A stretch of DNA of 64,000 nt from Oscheius dolichura (lineage: Eukaryota > Nematoda > Chromadorea > Rhabditida > Rhabditidae): contig OW051495.1 of NCBI GenBank assembly GCA_932521035.1, positions 11,780,001-11,844,000 of the forward strand, in the 5' to 3' direction. Shown one piece after another: positions 12,074-24,083 of the stretch (position 1 is the first letter of the stretch; each line of letters opens with the position of its first letter). The position numbers and the translations under genes are program-made. Under the pieces are notes generated by a model. The model saw only the letters and a program-made list of their open reading frames with translations, made no database searches and had not been told where the DNA came from.

Positions 12074-13128
12074 ATGACAGATTTTCGATTGGCTGGTTTG
12101 AATCCGTATCTTCTGGAGAAGATCATCACAAAGGTTTTCATTCTTCTATGTCCATTATCAAAATATTATTTCCAGCTTGACAGCAAAAGTTATTTCCGTA
12201 TGCGACAGACATGCCGAGGGATGGATGAGTTCATTAGAAAGAGCCGCAACATCTCTATCTACACCTACGAAAATAGGAATCATGATAGTGAAATAAAATC
12301 GAGCTACCGTGTGGAATTTGACAAGAATGAGCCGCATCAACTCCGTATGATTGATTTTAATGAAACTGAGAAGGATGTTGAATTATTCTATGGAACTCGA
12401 TTTAGATATCTTAACTTGCCTGGTTAGTGTTTTTGGTATTGATTTTCATTATTGTACATTTAGAAAAAACATTTGGCCAATTTGACCGACTCTGTGATTT
12501 TCTGAAGGCGCATCGAATAACATGTGAACACCTCTGGCTGGCTGCTTCGCGAAAATCAAAGTTGACTAAAGAAGAGCTTGGCATCATTTTAAACATTGTA
12601 AAGCCTCGATCGGTCCAATTAGACAGTGTGCGGTCCAATCGATATGAAGCCGTTTTCCAATCAAAGACACTGGTTAGTAATATATTTTAAAGTATTTATT
12701 AGTGATCGTAGAAACAAGTTAGAATACTGATTGGTGAAGATGAAATAGACACTGCAGTTTCGAGACTCCTCTTCGCATTTCCAGAGGTGCTTATTGATCC
12801 ATTTATGCCTTCTAATATGGATTGGTCACTTCTTCTGAAAATGATACAGGCAAGAATGTAGGTATAATGAGCTCTATACGTTTTTTCTCAGATTTTGAAT
12901 CCTCAGCCTCCGGCAAGTCTCCATCAATTTCGCTTTGCCACCTATGGAGCATTCTACCAATTTTATCAACAATGGGAGGAACAGCTTCTTGGACTTGGCT
13001 TTCCGACTGTACAAGTGGAACCTGGACAATACTTTATTTTGGTGCCCAATGGATTTTCCGTTAGAATCATTTTTGGAGATTATGTCAGTGTCTGTTATAG
13101 GGAGGGCTACCCGGACTCCGTCGTTTAG
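12074..13128 (+). CDS. F-box protein, nematode type
   Basis: Five exons (12074-12133, 12176-12422, 12464-12672, 12712-12849, 12892-13128) sum to 891 nt, 296 residues. The N-terminus has F-box character: LNPYLLEKIITKLDSKSYF followed by RMRQTCRGMDEFI, the Leu-Pro helix/Leu-hinge/Cys pattern used to bind SKP1. The remainder has the alternating hydrophobic pattern of nematode F-box-associated regions, but no specific FTH or FBA domain can be assigned by eye. Such proteins are expected to be substrate adaptors of SCF ubiquitin ligases. Intron 4 keeps frame only with a GC donor (CAG/gcaag at 12850); the nearby GT options shift frame into a stop. AATAAA lies at 13163-13168, 35 bp after the stop. Confidence 0.7.
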
Positions 13129-14337
13129 TATTTTGTTAATTTGTAAAGATGTTGAGAAATTTAATAAAGATTACTTTCCCTTTTCAAGTGCTTTGACATT
13201 TTTTTTGCTTACAAGGAGGAGGTTTACTTAGTGTTTACCCTTTGTTGTCGAAAAAGAACGTACAGTACGGTGCTGGTCCAATCGGGGTGTACTCACTTCC
13301 TTGAATGACAATCAAATAGCTTGTCAGATCTTTCAACAGAAAAAATTTATTTTTTTAATTAACAAAAACAGTCTATGAAATTAATTGTGGAAAAACCCGT
13401 GCTTTTAGAAACACAGGAGCGATGTCTATCACAGAGAAGTAAAAGAAAAAAAAGGATAAACTCTTCTATAGAACCATTTCTTGAAGTCAAACGGATAGGG
13501 AAAGAGACGGGGATGGGCAAGAGTCATTTTTATATTATGCAACGGGTTTGTTTGCTGTTTCGAGCAGATAACAAATAAATATGAATTAAAAATTGAGCGA
13601 ATAGGTAGTCGAAAAAAAGAAGATGCATGTAGAGATTTCAAGATATGGAGTTTGTATTTTTAGTTAGCGAAATTGGGGGAAGTCATTTTAGCACCGAGTA
13701 CAATAATTGGCAGGAACATAACCACTTTTACCCAAGGCGGGACGGACTAGAATCCATTCCGGTGAGCCGAAATCATCGTGAGCTTGGAGGAGTTGCAGCT
13801 TCTCCCCAGCTTTTAGATTTATTTGATGTTGGTCAAGTGAAGAGAAGTCGAATAGTGCTTGTACTGTCGCTATCTAAAAACAGAGAATGGCGAGGGTATT
13901 TTTAGTGGATTTTTTGGTCAATTTATAGAATTTCAAGCAAAATTGGATATTTTGGAGAGGAAGAGTCCATTATTTTGATAAAATACAAATTATCCCACGT
14001 CTTTACATAAAAAACCGTCCCTTTTAATTAAAATTTTTTCTTCGTCGTTCTGGAGATAATTTTACCCAGTAAAATGTCCGCTCCGCCCAATAATCTTTGG
14101 AGAATTTTCCTTATTTAGAGATTTTAATCAGGGCACCTCAGTGCGCGTTCAGCTGCTGTTTTTATATAGTCAAAGAGATTTTCTACTGTTTTATTACAGT
14201 ACTTTACGGAGAATTTTATCATCCTCTCTCATGAACTCATGAAGGAGTCTCGTCACCAACACCCAGAAAACGGAAAAGGCTGTGAAAATGTCTCAAGCTC
14301 TTCGCTGCCCCCATCTGAAGTCAAAAATTCATTAATT
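13129..14337. other. Intergenic, no supported gene
   Basis: Contains the F-box 3' end and two unspliced plus-strand open frames (13375-13578 and 13645-13905) without recognisable domains, leaders or convincing splice sites. No RNA gene was seen. Confidence 0.35.
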
Positions 14338-17300
14338 TTAGAAAAATATGGTCCTCAACTGCCATGCTACATCACCTAACTGTGAGAAAATCACCGCTTC
14401 CACTTACCGCCGGCTTATCCTTATAGGGATCATTGATCGGATTGGCCTCAATAGGCGGCAAATCATAAGACGCCAAGGACGGCGGCTGGGCGTACATTTC
14501 ACTTGGCGGTGACTCGTACACTTAATATATTAAATTATTTAAAATAAACTGAACTAAAAACTCACTCATAGATGGTGGACTAGAGAACGGGACATTGGAA
14601 TACATCGGCGGGGAGATGGCGCCTCCTGCTCCTCCTCCAGGGTTGAATACCTCGCTGGGGACGGTATCATAGGCTCCGAAGTCGAAAGGCAGTTGACTGG
14701 GAGGGAAGGGGGCCACCATCGCGGTAGAAGCCATTGCAGGTGGAGCAGTAGGAGGGAGGAAAGACGGCTCCGGCCGGGTGGGGATCAACGGCTGCGGGGA
14801 TTCGCTCCTCTGGGTGACTTTGCTCAACGGCTGGTTCTTTATCTGTTCCCAGAGAGAGGTGAAGGCGTCCTGTTGTGATTGTGACTGTCCGCTGGTTGGA
14901 GTCACCGAGGCGGAGGAGTAGCTTGGCCCTGCTGGGGGGAGATGCGATAACTTCGGAACGAAAGGCTCCTTTGGCGAATCATCAAACGTCACGGGGAAGG
15001 CAGGCGACGGAGCGGATTGAAGGTTGGGCAGAGAGGGAGTCCTCTGCATCAGGAGGCTGTTATTCCCCGTCTCGAAGGGATTCGACTGGTCCGCGCCGGG
15101 CCAAGCAACCGGCGCGCCGGATGGCTGTCCCCAGTCTACTGGACGAACTCCCTCGAAGAGCGACTCGGGTACCGTACTGAAATACGAGAAATTAGTGAAG
15201 AAAATTAATTTACTATGGGAAGTAAGCGCGCGCCTACCCTAAACTAAACAATTTCAACATTTTGCAATTTTCTTCTGATTTTGATGTTTTTAGCAAAAAT
15301 GAATTGGCAAATCTATTAGAGCGAATTTTTCTCTATTCCCAATCCATCTCTACAAAATAAGACCAAAACGCAAAAAATAAGGTAAAGAGAAAACCGTGCC
15401 CACCTTGTTTTAGTCTCGATTGAAATAGGAGCAGCCGCTGAATTCGTTGTAGGAGCCAGTGGCTCTATTCCAAACGGCGTGGCAGTCAGACTCGGATAGA
15501 TGTGTGGCTGTAGAGCGGGGATACTGTCAGTTGGAGAGTCATCCAAGTCGATTAAATTGACAATCTTCGTCGGTTGCTGACTCTTCGGCGGAGTACTATG
15601 CGGCCGGGTCATAGTAGTCGCGAAGGAGTTCTTATTCTTCTCGGTCTCCGAATACCACGGCTGGATTATAGCCAGCGGCAGGTAGGCATTGTAATAGCCA
15701 TTATAACATACACTAGAATTTATAAAATAATGAAATAACCAAGTACAGTAACCCACCACATGCCGTCTTTCTGCTTCGAGACCAACAGGACGGCGTCTCC
15801 CTTGTTACAGATCAACATCCTCCCTGTGATCTGATTCTCCTCGAGCCCCTCTTTCGTCGCCGGCCAATCCGTCATCGCCCGGTACATTTCCTTCCGCCGA
15901 TCTTTCAACTCCGCTTTCTGGAGGATTGTCTGCCTCTCTTGTTCCGTCTGAGCTCGGAATTTCTTGCCCCCTCCTGGCTGGATGTTGCTGTCAAAGGGAC
16001 TGGTGGCACTGATGGGAGCCGAGGTAGCGGAACTGGTGTTGTAGGAGATGGGAGCCGGGAGTTCAATTGTTCCGAGAACGGTGGCTACAGAACCACGACG
16101 CGGTTTCGAGGCCTTCTCTACTCCTGAAAACGAGAAGAATAGCGTCTGGTCTCGAAAATAATGAACATCTGGTCTGATGAGGTGAGAAGCCCCCGAGATG
16201 TTTTGGTTTCTAGGCGGGATGGCTGGAGTTCTAGCAATTTTGTCAGGGGGCCCGGAAGCTAGTGCAGCCCCTTTTTACCCTTTTTCACAAAAGAAAAAGA
16301 ACAAACCTGCCGCTATGAAGGCATGATTCCTTGCCTTTCTCTCCGCCTTATTCACAATGGCCTGTAGCATTGCCAGTCTATTCTGATCGTAATAATCCAC
16401 AAAACAGGGAATATTCGGCACAATTAATCGATTGGCTGACTGAAATGGTTATAAATAACAAATAAATAGAAATGACTCACGAGGTATGAATCCAGCGACG
16501 GCTCAGCATTGGCTGCATGGCTATAGAGTCGTCTCATTTCGGCCATCAGGTTCTGGTCGAGGATTTTGACTGTTTCCATTGCTTCTCGAAGAACTTTATG
16601 AAGAACTTCGATAACTTTTGGAACTGTCTGTTTCACTTGGGCATTTAGAGCTTCAAAGTCCAGGAATTTATGATTCTGGGGCTGAAAAGAATATTGTATT
16701 TCTGATTCAAATAATGTTAGCCTACCCCAATGCTCCTCTCCTTGGCCTTGACCGATTCCCAATCCATCAACTTGTCATTCCTCTTTTTTATCAACTTCTT
16801 TGGAATGGCTCGCAATGCCTTGACAATCTCATCCCGTACTTTGGAATTCAACATCTCGGCGAAGATTTTGACCTCGTCGTGGAAGGGCTGGACCTCGCGC
16901 TCGATATCTATTCCCTGCATCGCTACTTGTCTCTTTCCTGGAAAGGGAAGAAGGGTTTAAAGAGTATAAAGGTCAAAAATAGGGGGAGGGGAAGGGCATT
17001 ACGGTAGCTTGAAGGTTCAGCCGCTGTTTGTACCGTTTCCAGACCCCCGAATTCGAGAAAGGAGCGCGACGGACCCATCCCAGGGTAGTCTCCGGCGCGC
17101 TTGCACCCGTATACCATCGGCAGGCCATTTATTTATTTTCAAAACTACCGTACTACCATATTTTTACCTTGCCGAGGTTTTACGGGTTTAGCCAAGAGAA
17201 ATATCCCGGTATTTGGGGCCAGGAGCTGAAGAGGGCCTCCAGCCAGGGAAAATTCGAAAGTAATCAAAAAAATAAAGAACTTACGGATGTCGACAAGCCT

Positions 17301-20300
17301 CTTCTGTATCAACTGTCTCGTCTCGAAGAATATCTTCTTCTTATAAATGACCAGAGTATAGTTGAATCGAACCAGGCGCCTCTCACACGCGTCCAGTTCA
17401 TTCACCAACGCGTCAAATTCATTATCCCTCGTCTAAAAAGAGACAAAATAAAATAGAGTACTGTAGAAGTGACTCACGACTTTGACAACTCCAAGCGAGC
17501 TTCCCATTCGATAAGTGAACCGGTTGGACTTCTTTTTAATTGAGTGGACAGTCAATTTGGACAGCTTATCCGTCAGGGAGCTGCTGGGCTGATCCTCCGA
17601 GTATTTTTTAGCTGAAATTGGAGCTAAAAACGGGGAGAAATGGAATCGTCCCTAATTACTGGACAGAGGGAGGACGGACCATGGCAATCTATGGAAAATG
17701 GGGAAACGTACAGAGTTCTTTCCGCCGCCGGCTCTCGTTCATCTTCTGGCCGAGGGTAGACATCTGCTTGATGGCTTCGGATAGTTTTGGATGGTCCGTA
17801 TGCTGGATGGGAGTATACTGAAAAACAAGAGAGGGATAAGGGATAACGGCGAGGATTAGACGGTATAATAAACGGAATATTGACAACAAACGAGGGGGGC
17901 GGGGGACAATATGGAACCGGGGGCCTGTCTACTGACGCAAGTGCTCAAAAATAACCTCATAAGGTCTAGAATATTCTAAAGAAGACGTAGGATACGCTGG
18001 AGAGAATTTAGCTGAAGAGCCAATGGGCTACGCAGTCAATTTTCTTCATTGAATTAGTGGGTGGGCCATAAAAACCAATTGAAAAGGACAAAAACTGCCC
18101 AAAATTGTCTACAGTCGTTTTATGCGAATTTTTTCTTCGACTGACTAGCAAATGAGCTACGCAGCCAATTTTAATTAACCTTTATTTAGTATTGTACCTC
18201 TTCAATGAAAAAAACAAGGGCTGAAATATGGCTGCATAGGTCGAAACCCCCTGGTAATCAAGTTATCGTCAAAACGAGCGGGTGCTTGGTCTTTGCTGAA
18301 GGGCAAACGACCTACGCAGCTCATTTTAGCTCTAATTAACTGTTACATAAACTAAAGAAGTCAGAAATGGCGTAAGGAAGACTTCCATGTTCCAAAATTG
18401 AAAGGTCAAAAATATGGAAATGGCGGGCGCGGGCCCCGGCTCTTCCCAGAGCCCATTAGCAGTCGAAAAACGTCTTACCTTTGCCAATTCGCTTAAAAAT
18501 AGAGGATATTTGACACATCGCTGTATGGGTCTCGACACGGCTGTCGTGTAATCAATGACCGTCGCTCCATTCTCTTGCATTTTCCTAACTACTCCCTTTA
18601 GCGCGCCTTCTAGTCGATTATCTGTTTGCTAAAACATTAATTAGATAAAAAATTTAAAAAAAATAACTTACGCATTTCTGTAGCAGGTCGTTGATTTGTT
18701 CAATATTTCGAAAATAATAGCCGTAGGTCTGGGCAAAGGCCTTGCGGAGGCTGAGGAAACACGCGCCGACGGTCTGCGACTCGTACGGCTTCCCCTGCTC
18801 ATTCGTCAGCCCGAGGACCAAATTCCCCGCCAATTGGACAATTTGTGCCACTCCACTTTTAAGAATTGCTTTCTGCTTTTGCGACAATAACGGGCTGTTT
18901 TCTACTGCCTGGAAAAATAAGACTTTGATAGAGGAATTGAGGAAATAGACTAGCCTCTGTGAAGCAATTCATGTCCGTAATGAATTGGAGCTCCGTATTG
19001 ACCAGCTCCTCCAGTACTTTGCCACGTTTCTCACGATCTGTTCCCGTTACCGAGGTACCCAACCAGTTGGCCATGGTGGTGCTGCTACTCTTGGTGATAC
19101 CGTTGGCATGGGCAATTGCCTGAAAATTGGGGAGGTATGATGGCCGATCATGGATTGTACTTGGGGTTCGGAAAGGGGAATTGCTCCTTTTCAAGCTGGA
19201 AGTTTTGACTACCCTGCTGGGAAAATTGTTGAAATAACAGTGAAGTTTAGGAACTAGAAAAGTATACAAAGTGTATGTTACCGAGCTAGGTTACGCGCGC
19301 GTTCACCCTAGTAGTCCAGTGACTATGTGGCCTAGTGGTTAGCGCGCCCGCCTAGGGTGCGAAAGGTCACAAGTTCGAATCTTGTCGGCGAAGAGAATAA
19401 GGCCTTTTTCTGAGGAAACAGTGATCAAAAAGTGACATCTGAGACAAGATGTTTCGATGATGAAGTGGAGGTACTTTTCTGAGGTAACAGTGATTAGAAA
19501 AGGCAAACTTCGGAGAAACTTTTTTTTGGTTCATGTTGCTCATTTTGCCTCGCCAAAGAAAGGATAGCGTAAAAGAGTTTGGGCAATCAGTTTGGAGTCT
19601 TTAGACTAATGAAGCCTCCAGGAGTTTCTAAACTTCAATACCCTACAATACTCTCCCTTTTTCTAGGTTTCATCGCTGTCCTCGTTGCCTGCTGCCTGTC
19701 CGGATTTGCTGGTATCTATTTTGAGAAGATTCTCAAAGGCTCGGAGGTGTCTATCTGGATCCGTAACATCCGTAGTAAAAAAGTAAAAGTAGAGTAAAGA
19801 GTAAAAAATGTGAAGCAGCGGCCGAGTGGATAGTGCACTCGATTACAAAACTTTTGCTTTTTTTCGGACCGAGTTCGAGCCCCTGTTGGAGCAATAGTCT
19901 TTTGCTTTTATATTTTCACAGGAAACACGATTTGCAAAGAGTAACAGTGATCAAATAATACCCTATAGCATAGAAATGTGAAAATTTTTGACTGACAGAT
20001 GTTGAAGAAGGAAGGCCCCCACATAAGAATGACAATCCCTTTATGATTCTCGAATACGACTGCAAACCTATCCTGGGTATCAGTTGACGGCTATTATCCA
20101 TCAAAAATCGTTTTTGGATAGTTTTTGATGCTCTTTCGAATGGACTAGGTCTCGTCTCACAAGTCCAACCTAAACTGAAAAGGTTCCCTTGTGAGACAAG
20201 ATGTTTCGATGATGAAGAGTAGTTAACTTCTGAGGTAACAGTGATTAGAAAAATGCTTCGGAGAAACTTTTTCCCTACCAATTCCTTTTGAACCAAATTT

Positions 20301-22975
20301 CCCCCTTCATTACGTGAAAAGGCGAGTTTTCTTCCGAGGAATTTTTTGTTTGTCCGGGCGCTCCGGAAAGGGGTTATATTCTGTACACGACTCTTGTCAT
20401 CCATAATGCCCGTTTGGTGAAGAAAACAAAAAAAAGAAAACCAAAAATTCCCACCTTATCCACATTAGAGAACATTTCCGTCAGGGTTAGAGCTTCTTCC
20501 GGAGAGGAGACAGCCTTGGGTGGAGGTGGACGAGCCGGTGGTGTGGATTTCTTATCCGGAGTTAGCCAGTCATCACCAAATGTAGCCCAGCCGGTATTAT
20601 TGGCATCTGAAAGCCGCCGTCTTTTTTGTTTTTTTTTCGTCAAGCAGGTGCAAGTCGAAAAATGAGGAAATACCAGCTGTTTCCTTCTCAGGGTAAACTT
20701 ACTCGGGTGGAAGGAGGATGGACTCGAGCCGGAGTCTTCACTCCTCGACGTCGTGTTCCTCCAATCCGACAGATTCCCCACTGATCCCGGAGAGAAAGGC
20801 TGACTTCCAAAATTGGCAAAACCGGCGTCCGTGGTCTTTTTGACCTCTTCATCATCCTCGTCCAGGTACAGTTCCAAGAAGGAGAGAGGCACAATTCCGA
20901 CGGCGTCGGTGGCCGGGTCGCGGCACTCCACCCAGTCGTTGTTGGCCATTCGGACCACTCGGATACTGTCGCCTATTCTGACCGAGAGTTCATCCTTCTG
21001 ACGGCCGACGAACTCGTGACGGACTACAGCATATCTGAAATGAATAAACAGTTCAAAAATAGTGCTAAAAAGTCTACCCAATGCCGTCCGAAGAAGGTGC
21101 ATCTTGTGAACTCGGTGAGGGCGAAGGCGCCGCTTCCGTCATCTCCATATTCTCTCCAGGTAGTGGTACAACTATCTAAAAACACCTTTCCTTATTCAAA
21201 TCAATATTTAGATGCTCTGTTCCCACCTGTACAAAGCTCTGTGGGAAGATGCCCGTCCTTCCGCCGACGCTGCCCTCAAGCCAGTCGGCATCTAGTCTCT
21301 TAGTCAATTGGATCAATTCATCCGCTTGAAAACTCAGCTCATTAGCAAATTCACTTCTAAATTGACTGCGTAATTCATTTAATAGTCAGTCTTACTTGAA
21401 AGGATAAACAGCCCTGGCGTAGGGGGAGACAGTAACATTTTGAAATCGGCTATCATTTGAGAAGTCCGAAGTAAATGAGGTGGGAATATTTACCGCCGCT
21501 GCGGGGGCTTCAAATCCTGTCATCTATATATTTTAAAAATTAAAATAAAATATATTAAAGGACCTGTTTAACGTAGGTTAATGGAATAGTTCCCGAGGTG
21601 CCGAGTCTCTTCCCAGTGTCCGTTACAACGACTCCTCGTAGCCAGCCGTCTTCTTCTGCCGATTCCACCACCAGCACCGTATACAGACCGAATGGCAAAT
21701 CTCCCTGGCGTTCCGCTTCAAATGGAGCTATTGAACAGTAGACAGTCTCTGTGTTCGACCTGAAATTAGCTACACTTTTAGGGGGAAACCAAAAAATCAA
21801 TCATTAGTCCAGATTTTTAGATAAAAATGAGGGGAAATCAATAAAATTGGATTACGGAACGCGATGAGGGCAGTTGGCGTCTCCAGGCTCTGCTTTCCGA
21901 TAAATTGGGTCCCAAAGAGAGGGTAAAATGGCTAAAATTTAAAGGGAAAGTGTTCGTTTCCTCTGTGTTTAATGGGAAAGCGAAGAGGGGGAAGGATAAC
22001 AAACAATAACATCAGCCCAGAACCCCACAATAATCCACGTCATCCTCATTTTTTGCCATACCAACAATGTCAGCCGCTTTGGGGGACTAATCTCCATATT
22101 TTCTGCTATTTTCCTCAAAAATTACTCTAAAGAATTTTGTAAATCGCTTATAAATGATCCATTGTGCTCATATCCTGTTACAGTAAGCTTTAAAAATTGA
22201 TAAAATCCCAATTCAGAGCCCTGGAAGCTATAAAATCCAGTTTAGGTCCATTTTATCCCCATTTCTCACCATAAAATTATTTTCCCTTCGATTTTTTGGA
22301 AGGTTACGATCCATAAAAACAATAAAAACTAAAAATAGAAACAGTTGACCCACCTCAACGGATTAGTAATCTCATTAGCCAATACTTTCGGCAGTCGTCC
22401 CTTTTCTCCTTCGAGTGTCTCAATAGTATACCTGGAAATGTCATCAAATTATTATTAACGGCACCAGACATCTATTATTATAATTCTGGGGGTTAATTTG
22501 TACTTATTTTAGAATGAAAAGATGCTAATTTTCGGATAATTCCAACCAGAAAACGGCGCTCTTACGTCAGTCAACCACCTGACAGCTTTTTTCCACTTTT
22601 TTCGGCTCCTAGCTGTCTGCGGAAACGAGGGAAATCATCATGTAACGAGACTAATAACGAGATTTTAAAAGAATTTAACCCAAAAAATGGGCGCAGACAT
22701 CGTAAAACGCGGACTAGACGCTTACTCATCTGTTTTTGTCCGGCTGTCTGGCCTCTCCGCGGGGTTTTGGGCTTTTTATTACGGGTAGAACTTACTCATC
22801 CCGCTGTTTAGTCACTAGACTAGTTTATTTTAATAGTCAAAGTTTAAAAATTGTTAAAAAATATATTAAAAACGTACCAGTCATCTTCCTGCCCGACGAC
22901 CCGTACGACTTGATCCTGTGCCAACGCGGTACTTGTTACCGGGTCCTGTACCGCGTTTGAAACGCGTACCCACAT
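14338..22975 (-). CDS. DNMBP/Tuba-like RhoGEF scaffold (SH3 x4 - DH - BAR - SH3)
   Basis: Large multi-exon minus-strand gene. N-terminal SH3 domains are read at 22975-22355 ([15 protein letters not shown] across a phase-2 junction), 21763-21567, about 21520-21225 ([30 protein letters not shown]) and about 21035-20840 ([33 protein letters not shown]). A Pro-rich exon follows (20620-20452, [12 protein letters not shown]), then a DH (RhoGEF) domain at about 19125-18480 ([17 protein letters not shown]; ending [13 protein letters not shown]), a BAR-like coiled region at about 17430-16320, and a C-terminal SH3 at about 15800-15680 ([16 protein letters not shown]). The tail is Pro/Ser-rich and ends with stop 14338-14340. 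This order matches Tuba/DNMBP, which links dynamin and actin regulators and activates Cdc42 at membranes; a C. elegans homologue may be gei-18 (from memory, unverified). The intron 20451-19123 holds foreign and tRNA-like sequence. Start chosen at the first ATG after an acceptor (TTTTAG). Confidence 0.85.
17103..17187. repeat. Short palindromic repeat (CCCGTA...CGGCA family), copy 1
   Basis: Degenerate inverted arms GCACCCGTATACCATCGGCA (17103 on) and TTGCCGAGGTTTTACGGGT (17169-17187) inside an intron of the DNMBP-like gene. The arm consensus is shared with copies at 39904-39992, 53032-53145 and 63758-63849. Confidence 0.55.
19322..19394 (+). other. tRNA-like sequence (GTGGCCTAGTGGTTAGCGCG head)
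   Basis: Has A-box-like TGGCCTAGTGGTTAG and B-box-like AAGTTCGAATCTTGT at tRNA spacing, but the acceptor ends do not pair and the anticodon stem is poor, so it is a tRNA pseudogene or SINE head. A near-identical copy in opposite orientation lies at 27018-27089. Both copies sit in introns, next to the tracts shared between the DNMBP-like and sugar-transporter genes. Confidence 0.5.
19638..19770 (+). pseudogene. Exon fragment of the nucleotide-sugar transporter inside the DNMBP-like intron
   Basis: About 130 bp with the intron end, acceptor and exon start of the transporter gene at 26645-26520 (coding [20 protein letters not shown] and [14 protein letters not shown]), here in an intron of the DNMBP-like gene and on the opposite strand to it. 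Homology begins at ACAATACTCTCCC, exactly where the transporter locus switches from DNMBP-derived to transporter-derived sequence, and stops after CGTAACATCC. It has no start and no downstream exons, so it is a transposed fragment and not a gene. Confidence 0.8.
19812..19885 (+). other. tRNA-like sequence (GCCGAGTGGATAGTGCACTCG head)
   Basis: Shares the block GCCGAGTGGATAGTGCACTCG and a GAGTTCGAGCCC B-box-like motif with the minus-strand sequence inside the foldback at 4962-5046. The stems do not form a full cloverleaf, so a tRNA-derived repeat is the best reading. Confidence 0.45.
20205..20490. repeat. Intron-exon segment duplicated into the transporter gene
   Basis: This stretch, including the 3' end of the DNMBP-like exon coding [12 protein letters not shown], is repeated almost base for base in inverted orientation at about 26672-26960, inside an intron of the nucleotide-sugar transporter. 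Because it includes a real coding exon end here and is only intronic there, the DNMBP-like gene is the likely source. Confidence 0.8.
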
Positions 22976-24083
22976 TATCTCCCACCTAAAATAATCACAA
23001 GATTACAGTATATTATTAAAATATAGAAAAAGAATTAAAGAAAACCGCGGAGAGATAGGTTAAATCGGGTTAAAGATCGCCCATCCTCCGCAGATTAACG
23101 GAGCGCCGTAAACGCGCTCCCAGGAGAACATAGCTACTGAAAAAGAAGGAATGGAGGGAAACTTCAATTGGCCAAATAATGGCCGTCGTTTAACGGAATT
23201 CCAAGGGGGCAAAAAGGTGAAATTAGCATCCAGATGGCCCATAAATCTTCGAAAATACGGAAAATTCCAGGAAATCCCGCTATTTTGGCATTTCTTTCCA
23301 TTTTCTCGGCCTAAACGCTGGAAAATTGTCCATTTCTTGGTGGTTTTCTATTAAAAAAGACTGTTTTAAACCCAATCTAACCTCTATTTTCACTAATTCT
23401 CCCGGTACAATACCGTCAGCGCGCTTCTGAACCGTTCAAAGACCCCTTTCCAAAAAATATTCCCCAAAAAAAACAGGTTTCCCATTAGGTTTTCTCTTCT
23501 CTATAAATTCCCGGGTAATTTTAGTTCCCCGAACGGAAAACAACAAGAGAACTCATCATCCTCGCCATCTTCGTCAAAAATTACAACCAGCGGCACTCCA
23601 GACGGGGAGTTTGAGGAACGGGAGACGAGAGAGAGAGGGAGAGAGTACTCTCTTGCCACTCGGAACGGGGCTCCCTATCACCCAGCTGGCACTCGACCTT
23701 TCAAAATAACAGAGAGAAAGTGAAGGGAAAAGACTTTTAATACTGATTCTGACTGGAGGATACTGTAATTTAATCAGAGCTGGGAAATGGATAGGGAAGT
23801 TGAAATTGTTTAGATTTGGAGGGGGTCCGATGACGTCGAGCTGAAAAGGGCATTGATTGGGGGTAGTCTGGGGGTCGAGGGGGTCGGAAAGGGAGAGGGG
23901 GCAGCTGGGAGACGAGGGCAGAAAACGACTGGGGCGGGGACTAGAATCAGACAAATGGCGGGAAGAGAGAAATATCACAGAACTTCTTGTCGCGGCTTAA
24001 AATAGCATTTAATACTTAAAATTAATACATATAATACACTCTTAATGACTATATAAAATGATATATAATATAATTATGCGATG
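22976..24083. other. Intergenic, no gene recognised
   Basis: Upstream DNA of the DNMBP-like gene followed by purine-rich tracts (GAGAGAGGGAGAG near 23620) and the AT-rich 3' flank of the transporter. A minus-strand open frame at 23574-23978 reads only low-complexity Ser/Pro and has no splice support. Confidence 0.4.

Noticed and set aside
13375..13905. Pair of plus-strand frames after the F-box gene as an extra gene
   Set aside because: No start context, splice pairing or family features; both frames also overlap open minus-strand frames.
19322..19394. Functional tRNA gene
   Set aside because: A-box and B-box are present, but the acceptor ends do not pair and the anticodon arm is poor; a repeated inverted copy supports a tRNA-derived repeat.
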